Assembly: GCA_016190005.1 (NCBI GenBank)
Contig: JACPRK010000164.1
Coordinates: 1-58,677, forward strand
Reading direction: 5' to 3'
DNA from: Candidatus Wallbacteria bacterium
Lineage (GTDB): Bacteria; Muiribacteriota; UBA6191; JACPRK01
DNA: 58,677 bases
This document shows positions 8,948 to 19,855 of the stretch, piece by piece (the first letter of the stretch is position 1; each line of letters starts with the position of its first letter). Both the position numbers and the translations under genes were made by a program. A model generated the notes under the pieces. It did not search any database and was not told where the DNA came from. It saw only the letters and a list, made by a program, of their open reading frames with translations.

Positions 8948-9003
8948 TTTTCGGGTGCGGGCACGGGCGCGGGCAGGGGTGCGGGCAGGGGAAGGGGTGG
9001 CAT

Positions 9004-9044
9004 CCTTCGACACGACCGCTGCGCGGTCTGCTCAGGATGAGCGG
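9004..9044. repeat. Dispersed CCTTCGACA...TCAGGATGAGCGG repeat
   Basis: This intergenic element has a central perfect palindrome (GACCGC-TGC-GCGGTC at 9014-9028) flanked by CCTTCGACA and CTCAGGATGAGCGG. It belongs with the elements at 4-36 and 52106-52181. Such TTCGACA/TCAGGATGAGCGG repeats are common noncoding repeats in GC-rich environmental genomes. Confidence 0.5.
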
Positions 9045-9131
9045 AGCCAGTCGCCGAAGCCGCGCCGTGCCGGCGCCGTGCCCGGCAGTCTGTCTGCTAT
9101 CCCCCGTCTCCTATCTCTCCGTCTCCCCGGC

Positions 9132-10139
9132 CTAACGTCTCTTGAAGAGGTTCACGCTCTTGAGCGTTCGCACGTACTGAGCGCGCTCGAAGGCGGAGGG
9201 ATCGGGGCACTTCAGCTGGCTCATGCTGCCCCGCATCTGGGTGAGCGAGCTGTACTCGTGGTCGTCCATCCAGAGGCGAAGGCCGCGCTCGATGTCACGG
9301 ATGTGGGAAATGCCGTTCATCAGGAGCGTCGAACAGAGCTGGGTCACCGACGCGCCGGCCATGACCATCTTCAACACGTCGTGGGCTTGGTGGATGCCGC
9401 TGGTCGCCGCAAGGTCCAGCGGCAGCCGGCCGCTCAGGATGGCGATCCAGCGCATCGGCAGGCGCAGGGCCTGCGGCGAGCTGGGAATGACGCCGGGGCG
9501 GACCTCCAGCGACTCCAGATCGATGTCGGGCTGGTAGAAGCGGTTGAACAGCACCAGCGCCGACGCGCCTGCCTCGGAGAACTGGCGGGCCACGTCAGCA
9601 AGGTTACTGAAGTAGGGAGAGAGCTTCATCGCGACCGGGATCTTCACGGCCGCCTTCACGGCGCTCAGGATGTCGACGTAGGTCTGGTCGACCTGGTTAC
9701 CTGTTCGGGTGAGATCCGTCGGGATGTAGTAGACGTTGAGCTCCAGCGCGTGGGCGCCGGCGTCCTCGATGTAGCGCGCGTACTCCGTCCAGCCTCCCGA
9801 GGTTATTCCGTTGAGGCTGGCGATGATGGGAATGTCGACCGCTTCGCGCGCCTTGCGGATGTGATCCAGGTAGGCGTCCGGAGTCAGCATGAACTCTTTC
9901 GGATCGGGGAAGAACGTCTGTGCCTCGGTGAAGCTGTGGGTGCCCTCCTCGAGGTGGTGAGTGAGGACGAGGCTCTCGGCCTCGATCTGCTCCTCGAAGA
10001 GTGAAGGCAGGACGACCGCGGCCGCCCCGCAGTCCTCCATCAGCCGGATGTTGTCCAGGTCCTCCGTGAGCGGTGAGGCCGAAGGGACCAGCGGGGTGCG
10101 CAGCTTCAGGCCCATGTAGGTCGTGCTGAGATCGATCAT
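9132..10139 (-). CDS. Dihydroorotate dehydrogenase-like flavoprotein
   Basis: This 335-residue predicted FMN TIM-barrel enzyme of the dihydroorotate dehydrogenase-like group begins MIDLSTTYMGLKLRTP, and its later motifs include SLNG, AMKLSP and LFNRF. The start at 10139 is set by GGAGGAACC next to the ATG; the long upstream open frame is not coding. It directly follows the pyruvate:ferredoxin oxidoreductase gene (29 bp gap). This pairing is common, and such proteins may not take part in pyrimidine synthesis, since the usual pyrD-type neighbours are absent. The substrate is unknown. Confidence 0.8.
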   Translation of the reverse strand: MIDLSTTYMGLKLRTPLVPSASPLTEDLDNIRLMEDCGAAAVVLPSLFEEQIEAESLVLTHHLEEGTHSFTEAQTFFPDPKEFMLTPDAYLDHIRKAREAVDIPIIASLNGITSGGWTEYARYIEDAGAHALELNVYYIPTDLTRTGNQVDQTYVDILSAVKAAVKIPVAMKLSPYFSNLADVARQFSEAGASALVLFNRFYQPDIDLESLEVRPGVIPSSPQALRLPMRWIAILSGRLPLDLAATSGIHQAHDVLKMVMAGASVTQLCSTLLMNGISHIRDIERGLRLWMDDHEYSSLTQMRGSMSQLKCPDPSAFERAQYVRTLKSVNLFKRR

Positions 10140-10168
10140 GGTTCCTCCGGTCGGCGGCACGTGGCGCG

Positions 10169-13783
<3,615 letters not shown>

Positions 13784-13827
13784 GACTGCGCAGCCTCCAG
13801 CCGCACTCGACCGAACCCGAAAAGCGG

Positions 13828-13888
13828 GGTCCGGCGAGGGCCGCGGAATCTGGCGCGTCGTCATATGCACCGCAGCCCTCGCCGGTCC
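13828..13888 (-). promoter_or_regulatory. 19-bp stem hairpin between cytochrome and nifJ
   Basis: Arms at 13828-13846 and 13870-13888 pair over 19 positions with one mismatch and one U-G wobble (on the minus strand) around a 23-base loop. It lies after the 14-heme cytochrome stop and 45 bp before the nifJ start. It may be a terminator or attenuator separating the two transcripts. Confidence 0.45.
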
Positions 13889-13921
13889 GTTCGGCGAAGG
13901 CTCCGCAAATTGCGGGCCCGA

Positions 13922-15139
13922 TCAGGGGCGGCGGTGGCAGGCCGTGCAGTCGAAGCCGGGATCCGGGTGCGAGAGACCTCGCCCAGGCCTGTGGCAGTCG
14001 CGGCAGTTCACCGGCGCAGGGAATGAGAGCGCGTGCTGCGGGACTGTTCCGGGGGCCGTGGGCGCCGCCTGATGGCTGGTCTGGGCCTTGTGGCAAACGC
14101 TGCAGGTGTTGCGCGTCAGATGGCAACTCGAGCAGTGGCGGTTCGACGGGAAGCCGAATCCAGCTCGATGGGCGTTGGGACCCGTCGAGGGCGGCGTCGT
14201 CTGGTGACACCGGACACAAGCGTCCTGCCTGTGGCACGCAAGGCACTTGTCCCGGTCGATCCCGGCCATCAGGCCGTGGCCTCGGAGCCGGAATTCGTTG
14301 GTGTGGTTGGCCGGCGCCTGGTCCTGGTGGCAGCTCACGCAGAACGACTGCTGGTGGCAGAACGAGCACTCCTGCTTCATGGGACGGGCATGTCCTCTGC
14401 GGACTTCCTGTCCGTGGAGCTTGGTCCAGTTTCCCTGCGTGTGCGATGCCGGCCGGATGCGCTTCAGGTCTCCGGTGTGACACTTGGCGCAGCTGACTGC
14501 AGCGGCCCCTCGCTGGTGATGGCAGTCGATACAGAGCTGCATCTTCGGCAGGATCTCGGGCGTCAACCGCTCGCTCTCCTCGATGCCCTTGTGGCAGACC
14601 TTGCAGTCGAGCTTGGCGTCCACCGTGTGCTTCTGATGGTTGAAGCGCACGCCCTTCAATTCGGGCGGGACGGTCCACTTTGGCGCCACCGGCTTGCCGC
14701 CGCTAACGGTGTGGCAGGTGTAGCACTCCTTCTCGACGGGCTTGCTCTTATCGGCGTCGTGACAGCTGGTGCAGTTCTCCATCTTCGGCATCCGCTGAGC
14801 GCGCTCCTGGGTGGCGTCATGGCAGTCGGTGCAGCTGGAACCCCGCTCCAGATGGGCCTTGTGGCTGAATCCGAAAACTCCGGGGACGGCCTCGGTCGCC
14901 GTGTGGATCTGACCGGCCGAGACGATCTTGGAGGGCATGCCGGGCTCGCCGGTCGTGGCCTCGGAGCTCGCCTGCGAATCTGCGGTTGCCGTCGAGGCCG
15001 CCGAAGCGGCGGCGCTGGAAGAGGCATCGTCGCCCTGCGCGAGCGACAGCGTCGCCAGCGGAAAGGAAAGCGTGGCCAGGAGCGCCAAACCGAGAAGCCT
15101 GGCGCCGGCGGTGCGGATGGGGAGCGTTTCGAGTTTCAT
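13922..15139 (-). CDS. 14-heme periplasmic cytochrome c of a porin-cytochrome conduit
   Basis: This 405-residue secreted protein has a signal peptide (about 1-35), a low-complexity Ala/Ser linker (about 36-75) and fourteen CxxCH motifs. Several sites are preceded by FSHKAHLE or FNHQKHT sequences typical of class III/c7-type heme ligation. It begins 13 bp after the stop of an outer-membrane beta-barrel gene, so the two form a translational unit. Pairing of a multiheme cytochrome with a barrel is the architecture of MtrAB/porin-cytochrome conduits, in which the cytochrome is inserted into the barrel to carry electrons across the outer membrane. MtrA has ten hemes, so this one is larger. Assignment to the conduit is inferred from context. 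Confidence 0.85.
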   Translation of the reverse strand: MKLETLPIRTAGARLLGLALLATLSFPLATLSLAQGDDASSSAAASAASTATADSQASSEATTGEPGMPSKIVSAGQIHTATEAVPGVFGFSHKAHLERGSSCTDCHDATQERAQRMPKMENCTSCHDADKSKPVEKECYTCHTVSGGKPVAPKWTVPPELKGVRFNHQKHTVDAKLDCKVCHKGIEESERLTPEILPKMQLCIDCHHQRGAAAVSCAKCHTGDLKRIRPASHTQGNWTKLHGQEVRRGHARPMKQECSFCHQQSFCVSCHQDQAPANHTNEFRLRGHGLMAGIDRDKCLACHRQDACVRCHQTTPPSTGPNAHRAGFGFPSNRHCSSCHLTRNTCSVCHKAQTSHQAAPTAPGTVPQHALSFPAPVNCRDCHRPGRGLSHPDPGFDCTACHRRP

Positions 15140-15152
15140 CGGCGTCTGGCTC

Positions 15153-16655
15153 TCAGAAGTCGTGCTTCACCGACAGCTCCAGCGTGCGGAACTGTCCTCC
15201 GTCCTGGAAGGGCTCGGCCACGAACCGGGAGCGGATACCCCAGTCGCGCGCCGGATTCTTCCAGTCGCAGGTCAAGTAGTACTCGCGCACGTTGTCGCGC
15301 AATAGACCCGTCAACGGCTCGAACTCGTAGAGGGAGTAGCTGGAGCCGGCCGAGAACTTCAGCCGGCGGCCGGCCATCCAGCCCAGCTCGCCGCCCAACG
15401 TGCCGAACTCGCTCGTCTGCGCAAGGTAGCGATCGTAATTGACGGCCAGCGACAGGCGCGGGTTCCCGAAGATTCCGGGAGCGAAAAAGCCCGCGTACCA
15501 GCGATCGTAGTCCTGGTTGAAGAGCGCGCCGACCGCGCCGCTGTCCGAATCGCGATTCGAGTAGCCGAAGTTGAGGTCCAGCTCGCCCTCGAGGAGGGCC
15601 TTGCTTCCGGAGAGCGATAACTGGGTGTAGCCCGCGTAGGCGCCCATCACGTCGAAGAACGAGGCCACCTCGGTGGCTTGCCCGAAGAAGGCGCTGGGCT
15701 GGCGCTCGGCGGCGATGGTGAAGTAGAGCTGCTGCTCGGGGTAGCGGAAGTTACCCGCCACGGAAAGAGATCGGAACTGATCGTCGATTCGGAGCGCTCG
15801 GGCGTCGACGTCCACGTGCGTGTTCAAGTTGTAGAACGCCGAGAGCGCCGCCATCGTGTCGAGCTCCACGCGAGCTGCGGGGCCCGCAGGAACCAGCTGG
15901 CCAAATGGCTGGTAACGATCACGAATCCGGGCCAGGTCGAAGCGCAGCTTGAGCTTGTCGGTCGCCGAGTGCTCCGCCCCCAAGCCCAGAACCCAGTCGC
16001 CGTCCTGCCGATCCTCGTACAGGTGCACCGTGTTCCCACCATAGACCGACATCCGGGTGCGCGAGCCGACTTCTTCCTCTACTCGCACGCCGTCGAAGTA
16101 GATGCCGGGCACTTCCTGGATCGTCTGGCGGCCGACCCGGAGCTTGTCCACGAAGCCGACGTCCCGGACGTCCACGTGGCCGTAGTAGAGCCGGCCGAAC
16201 GGGTCCTGGAACGTGTCGTCGATGAAGCGCAACGGGTCGCCCGCGGCGCGCTGGCGATCGGCGGACTTGGTGCCGCGAAAAAAGAGCTCGCCGCTGACCT
16301 GCTGGCGTTCGTCGCCAACGGAGAGGCTGACGTACTGGTAGAGATAGTCGGCGTTGCCTCGTCCCAGACCGCTGCGTCCGCGGAAGCGCGTCTGGGTCCA
16401 GCCGTGGACCTCGACGGGCTCGGTCGAGTAGGCGGCAGGACTAGCGCTGGCGGCGCCGGTCGCGGCCTCGGTCGATGTCGCAGACGTGGTCGGCTCCGCG
16501 GAGGCCGTTGAAAGCTCCGAGGTCGCCTGCGAAGCCGTAGAGGGAGCTGCCGCAGCGGCGGACTCCTCACCCAGCGCGGCACAGGCCGGCGAGCCGAGCC
16601 AGAGCGCGCCCGCCAGTAAACAGGTGGTCGCCCAGTATCGAGTTGCTTCTCTCAT
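15153..16655 (-). CDS. Outer-membrane beta-barrel, conduit partner
   Basis: This 500-residue predicted porin has a signal peptide (about 1-28) and an Ala/Ser/Thr-rich linker (about 30-75). Alternating amphipathic strands follow (for example LYYGHVDVRDV, YYLTCDW, LELSVKHDF), and the terminal residue is phenylalanine, the usual outer-membrane barrel signature. I see no detailed sequence match to MtrB, so the conduit role rests on the coupled 14-heme cytochrome gene 13 bp downstream. The start at 16655 (MREATRYW) is the last ATG before the signal peptide; an in-frame upstream ATG adds an arginine-rich non-signal extension. The upstream region holds a structured hairpin at 16806-16867. Confidence 0.8.
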   Translation of the reverse strand: MREATRYWATTCLLAGALWLGSPACAALGEESAAAAAPSTASQATSELSTASAEPTTSATSTEAATGAASASPAAYSTEPVEVHGWTQTRFRGRSGLGRGNADYLYQYVSLSVGDERQQVSGELFFRGTKSADRQRAAGDPLRFIDDTFQDPFGRLYYGHVDVRDVGFVDKLRVGRQTIQEVPGIYFDGVRVEEEVGSRTRMSVYGGNTVHLYEDRQDGDWVLGLGAEHSATDKLKLRFDLARIRDRYQPFGQLVPAGPAARVELDTMAALSAFYNLNTHVDVDARALRIDDQFRSLSVAGNFRYPEQQLYFTIAAERQPSAFFGQATEVASFFDVMGAYAGYTQLSLSGSKALLEGELDLNFGYSNRDSDSGAVGALFNQDYDRWYAGFFAPGIFGNPRLSLAVNYDRYLAQTSEFGTLGGELGWMAGRRLKFSAGSSYSLYEFEPLTGLLRDNVREYYLTCDWKNPARDWGIRSRFVAEPFQDGGQFRTLELSVKHDF

Positions 16656-16805
16656 TATCTCTGACCCCACGCGCCTAACAACACGGCCTGGGTTTCTAAC
16701 ACTTCGCCATACGAAATACAAGCGCAATCTTGCGGCATTTGTCCGGAACCCGGCCGCGTCGAGCTCTGCAATTCTCACTTACAGCGCCCGGCTGGAATGA
16801 GCAAA

Positions 16806-16867
16806 GCCCACCATCCGGCCTCCCCCAGGAGGTCCGTCACCGTAGGAACGGGGGCCGGACGATGGGC
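16806..16867 (-). ncRNA. Candidate structured leader RNA (strand-specific hairpin)
   Basis: Arms at 16806-16820 and 16853-16867 pair over 15 continuous positions if read as minus-strand RNA, including one U-G and one G-U wobble. Read as plus-strand RNA the same two positions are A-C mismatches. The structure therefore belongs to minus-strand transcripts, about 150 nt ahead of the barrel/14-heme operon. The 346-bp gap also holds a palindrome CCCTGTCACAGGG (16933-16945) and heptamer arrays. It matches no riboswitch class I recognise. Confidence 0.4.
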
Positions 16868-16898
16868 AGCCTCGAGCCGCAAGGCGTGTGCCAGGAAG

Positions 16899-16926
16899 GA
16901 GAACCGAGAATCGAGAAGAGAGGAGA
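16899..16926. repeat. Heptamer array GAGAAYC (4 units)
   Basis: Units are GAGAACC, GAGAATC, GAGAAGA and GAGGAGA in exact 7-bp register. On the minus strand the units read GATTCTC-like, toward the barrel gene. The same family occurs at 18727, 18926 and 51236. Confidence 0.6.
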
Positions 16927-16980
16927 GTGGCACCCTGTCACAGGGCGTTGGCTGGTCCGGCGGCTTGCCCCGTGCGTACC

Positions 16981-17015
16981 CTACTGGCTACTGGCTACTG
17001 ACTACTTGCTACTCC
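16981..17015. repeat. Heptamer array ending the CBS gene (TAGNNNN x5)
   Basis: Five 7-bp units read CTACTNN on the plus strand. On the coding (minus) strand each is NNAGTAG, and the CBS gene's own TAG stop (17002-17004) is one of these TAGs. The last residues of that protein (GSSK) are encoded by the array. Confidence 0.75.
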
Positions 17016-17664
17016 CATCGAATCGCGAGTCGAGGATCGTCAGTCCCATCTGTTCGAAGCGATTGTGCATCACTTCGCTCTCGCGGCGGTCGACTTTCAC
17101 CTTCAGCACCAGGTTCCGGGCCTTGGGCAGGTCCTCGCTGGAGTAGGTGACCGAACAGATGACTTGAGGCGAGTACTCCTTGACGACGTCGAGGACGTCG
17201 CGCAGCGCCGTGGCCGAAACCCCCAGATCGAGCGTGAAACGGGCTCCGGGATCGTGGGCGCCCAGGAGCTCGACCATGGCTTCGAAGATGTCGCTCTCGG
17301 TGATGATACCGACCATGCGGCCGTCATCGACGACCGGGAAGCCGCCGATCTTCTCCTTGCGCATGATGGCGGCGGCCTGCTCGATGGTCGTATCCGACGG
17401 TACGGTCAGCACTTGCCTCTTCATCACGGCCGAGACCGGTGTCTTCTCGATGAGGTAGCGCAGCTCGTGCGCCTCCAGGTCCGTCGCCTTCGACGGCATG
17501 TATTCCCTGAGGTCGCGATCGGTGACGATTCCCGCGAGCTTTCCGTCCATCACGACGGGCAACCGGCGGATGCGCTTGTCTCGCATCAGCGCGATGGCGC
17601 GGGGCAGCGGATCGCTCTCGGAGAGCGCGATCACGGTCTTGCTCATCAAATCCCTGACCAGCAT
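17002..17664 (-). CDS. Tandem CBS-domain / ACT-like regulatory protein
   Basis: This 220-residue cytosolic protein has two CBS domains (about 1-58 and 76-132) with typical PVVMDGKLAGIVTDRDL and PVVDDGRMVGIITESDI motifs. A C-terminal ACT-like region (about 140-212) follows, as in AcuB-type proteins. CBS pairs bind adenine nucleotides, so an energy-sensing role is likely, but no target can be named. AGGAGGAACGTC precedes the ATG. The gene stops inside a heptamer repeat array, so its last residues (GSSK) come from the repeat. It lies downstream of the Crp/Fnr gene, separated by a large palindrome at 17808. Confidence 0.85.
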   Translation of the reverse strand: MLVRDLMSKTVIALSESDPLPRAIALMRDKRIRRLPVVMDGKLAGIVTDRDLREYMPSKATDLEAHELRYLIEKTPVSAVMKRQVLTVPSDTTIEQAAAIMRKEKIGGFPVVDDGRMVGIITESDIFEAMVELLGAHDPGARFTLDLGVSATALRDVLDVVKEYSPQVICSVTYSSEDLPKARNLVLKVKVDRRESEVMHNRFEQMGLTILDSRFDGSSK

Positions 17665-17807
17665 GTTGACGTTCCTCCTGTTGCCCTCTCAGTCCGCAAG
17701 ACGGGGGCCAGATGTGCCTCCAAGCACAATCGGGACTCTATGTCCCCCGCGCTTCTCCGGGCTACTCTCGCGTGCCAGGAACCCCTGAGGAAAGCCCGTC
17801 GGAAATC

Positions 17808-17891
17808 CCGCCCGGAAAACCCGTGGCGTCTACCTGTACCGGGCTTCTTCAGAGACCCGGTACAGGTAGACGCCACGGGTTTTCCGGGCGG
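17808..17891. repeat. Perfect 36-bp inverted repeat, MITE/REP-like
   Basis: Two 36-bp arms (17808-17843 and 17856-17891) are exact reverse complements around a 12-base loop. The core CCCGTGGCGTCTACC recurs as a single arm at 8924-8947. It lies between the Crp/Fnr gene and the CBS gene, both on the minus strand. It can form a very stable RNA or DNA cruciform and may end the regulator transcript or be a nonautonomous mobile element. Confidence 0.8.
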
Positions 17892-17934
17892 TGCGGCTTT
17901 CGCGGGCCTGACGGCGGCCAGGAGCCGTTCGACG

Positions 17935-18660
17935 TCAGGCGGGGCAGGCAGCGGAGATGTCGGCCTGCTGGCCGAGCGCGATCGACTGGAGCACGGCCGG
18001 CTGGTTGACGACGATGCGCCGGCCGGCCCGGCCCAGCACGCCCCGATCGACCAGTCGCGCGACGTGGCGCGTGACGACTTCCCGCGCCGTCCCGATGGCG
18101 CTGGCCATGTCCTGCTGGCTGAGCACCTGCACCACTCGGCGGATGCTGCCGTCGGTTTCTCCCCGGTATCCGGCCAGCTTCAGGAGCAGCGATGCCAGGC
18201 GGCTGTCGATGTCGTGGAGCGCCAGCTCGACGGCCAGGTCGACGCAGCGCCGCCGTGACCGGAACAGCATGTCCGTCAGAGCCGTGCAGGCCGACGGGCA
18301 ATCCGCCGAGATGGCGCGCCAGTCAGCTCCGTTGACGACCAGAACTCGCGCGGCGGTGAGTGCCTGGGCCGAGCAGCCGAACGTGCAGTTGGAGGCCGGT
18401 CCGCAGCAGGGCCCTACCGCTTCGACCGGGCCCAGCACGTCCAGCAGGACTTCTCGTCCCGCGCACGACTTGCGGAAGGTCTTCAGCCAGCCCGACTCCA
18501 CCAGGTACAAGCCGGCAGGCTGGTTCGACTCGACGAACAGCACCTCTTTGCGGCGCAGCGAGCGGAACTTCGCCACTCGCGCAACTCGCACGATCTCGTC
18601 CTCGGGCACCCGGAGCAGCTCCGGAATCCGTCTCAGCAGCGCATAGCCTTCCACGGTCAT
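17935..18660 (-). CDS. Crp/Fnr-family regulator with Cys-rich sensor
   Basis: This 241-residue transcription factor has an N-terminal cyclic-nucleotide-binding-type beta barrel (about 15-135), a dimer helix and a winged helix at the C-terminus with recognition motif DMASAIGTAREVVTRHVARL. The sensor domain carries unusual cysteines (PCCGPASNCTFGC, plus C in DCPSAC), so it may bind an iron-sulfur cluster or a metal or act as a redox switch. The start at 18660 follows AGGAGGAAGGAAGG. An in-frame extension upstream is translated heptamer repeat and is not used. It is divergent from the cytochrome oxidase operon, which is its likely target for oxygen or redox control. Confidence 0.88.
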   Translation of the reverse strand: MTVEGYALLRRIPELLRVPEDEIVRVARVAKFRSLRRKEVLFVESNQPAGLYLVESGWLKTFRKSCAGREVLLDVLGPVEAVGPCCGPASNCTFGCSAQALTAARVLVVNGADWRAISADCPSACTALTDMLFRSRRRCVDLAVELALHDIDSRLASLLLKLAGYRGETDGSIRRVVQVLSQQDMASAIGTAREVVTRHVARLVDRGVLGRAGRRIVVNQPAVLQSIALGQQADISAACPA

Positions 18661-18726
18661 CGCACCTTCCTTCCTCCTGGCGCCATCCGCAATTCCGCTG
18701 CCAATCGGTGATTGCAGTAGCGGGAA

Positions 18727-18768
18727 GAGAATCGAGAATTGAGAATCGAGAATCGAGAACCGAGGAGC
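18727..18768. repeat. Heptamer array GAGAATC (6 units)
   Basis: Six 7-bp units (GAGAATC, GAGAATT, GAGAATC, GAGAATC, GAGAACC, GAGGAGC) lie 67 bp upstream of the Crp/Fnr start. Toward that gene they read GATTCTC. The rest of the 370-bp regulator/oxidase gap holds no gene that I can support. Confidence 0.7.
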
Positions 18769-18925
18769 GGGCACGAGGCCATGGGGAGAGGGCGCTCTGT
18801 TCGAGCCACTCGATTCTCTTCCCGCCCAGGAGAAGCTGAGCCGAACGCCGCGAACGCCCCGGCCTCACCCACTCTCCCTCTTGGCCGCGCCCCGGCCTCA
18901 CCTCGCAGGCGCACACGCAAGGCGT

Positions 18926-18953
18926 GATTCCCGATTCTCGCCTCCCGATTCTC
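18926..18953. repeat. Heptamer array GATTCTC (4 units)
   Basis: Units GATTCCC, GATTCTC, GCCTCCC, GATTCTC read toward the cytochrome oxidase operon, about 80 bp before its first start codon. They mirror the array at 18727 that reads toward the divergent regulator. Confidence 0.6.
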
Positions 18954-19030
18954 CAAATTTCTTTCTCTTTGGTAACTCACGTCACGGCATTAACCCGATT
19001 GGTGCCACTAGTCTCCGTCCGGGTGATGCG

Positions 19031-19855
19031 ATGAGCTCCGAGAATAGACAATCCAACGTGCTGGCCTGGTCCCTCCTGGTAGTGCTGGGCGGCGGTCTGC
19101 TGACCGTGCTCCTGTCCTACTCTCCCCCGGTTGACATCTCTGTCGAGGGGCACCGGATCGACGAGGCCTTCGGGTACACGACACGGCTGATCACGATCTA
19201 CTTCGCGATCGTTCTCTTCGTGATGGGCTACTGCCTGGTTCGCTTCCGAGCCCGTCCGGGCCACTCGGCCGAGTACATCGAGGGCAACCAGCCCAGGCAT
19301 CTATTGATGACGGGGGCCCTGGCCGCCAGCGTCTTCATGCTGATCGACATGCGCCTCATCGCAACCTCGGCGCACGACGCCTCCGAGATCTTCTGGAAGT
19401 TTCCCACGGGCAAGGACGTCGTCAAGATTCAGGTGCTGGGGCAGCAGTTCGAGTGGCACTTCCGCTACGCAGGCCCCGACGCCAAGTTCAACACCGCAGA
19501 CGACGTCGAGACGACGGCGCTGCTCCATGTCCCCAAGGGCAAGCCGGTCCTGATGCAGCTTCGCTCCAAGGACGTCATCCACAGCCTCTTCCTGCCGAAT
19601 GTTCGTCTCAAGCAGGACGCCATCCCCGGCCGCCAGACTCAGCTCTGGTTCCAGGCCAAGGTCCCCGGCGACTACGAGCTGGCCTGCGCCGAGCTCTGCG
19701 GCCTGGGGCACTACAAGATGCGCGGGCAGTTCATCGTCGACGAGCCCGCCGACTTCGACGCCTGGATCGCGGCCCAGTCGAAGGACGCCGAGGAGGAGTA
19801 CGACGCGGACGACAAGTCCGCAAACTGGGGCTGGGACTGGGAGGCCCGGAACTGA
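19031..19855 (+). CDS. coxB: Cytochrome c oxidase subunit II
   Basis: This 274-residue membrane-anchored subunit carries the CuA centre that takes electrons from cytochrome c. Two N-terminal membrane helices (about 10-32 and 50-72) precede a periplasmic cupredoxin domain with FEWHFRY, the His of DVIHSLFLP, and the CuA loop CAELCGLGHYKM, so all ligands (H, C, E, C, H, M) are present. There is no fused cytochrome c domain. The C-terminus is acidic. The start at 19031 is the only ATG at the expected place; the ribosome site is weak. The stop overlaps the subunit I start by one base (TGATG). Confidence 0.95.
   Translation: MSSENRQSNVLAWSLLVVLGGGLLTVLLSYSPPVDISVEGHRIDEAFGYTTRLITIYFAIVLFVMGYCLVRFRARPGHSAEYIEGNQPRHLLMTGALAASVFMLIDMRLIATSAHDASEIFWKFPTGKDVVKIQVLGQQFEWHFRYAGPDAKFNTADDVETTALLHVPKGKPVLMQLRSKDVIHSLFLPNVRLKQDAIPGRQTQLWFQAKVPGDYELACAELCGLGHYKMRGQFIVDEPADFDAWIAAQSKDAEEEYDADDKSANWGWDWEARN

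Noticed and set aside
7166..9013. 615-codon minus-strand open frame opposite the surface cytochrome
   Set aside because: The plus-strand frame has 15 CxxCH motifs and a clear duplication; the opposite frame is Val/Ala/Arg-rich shadow sequence typical of GC-rich DNA.
14033..15442. Plus-strand open frame opposite the 14-heme cytochrome
   Set aside because: Shadow of a gene with 14 heme-binding motifs; no ribosome site or domain.
16780..16870. Possible c-di-GMP (GEMM) riboswitch upstream of the conduit genes
   Set aside because: GCAAAGCC-like sequence is present on the plus strand only, but the rest of the GEMM core is missing and the hairpin favours the minus strand.
16933..16945. CCCTGTCACAGGG as a Crp/Fnr-type binding site
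   Set aside because: The palindrome is real but its half sites and spacing do not match TGTGA-N6-TCACA; no basis for assigning a regulator.
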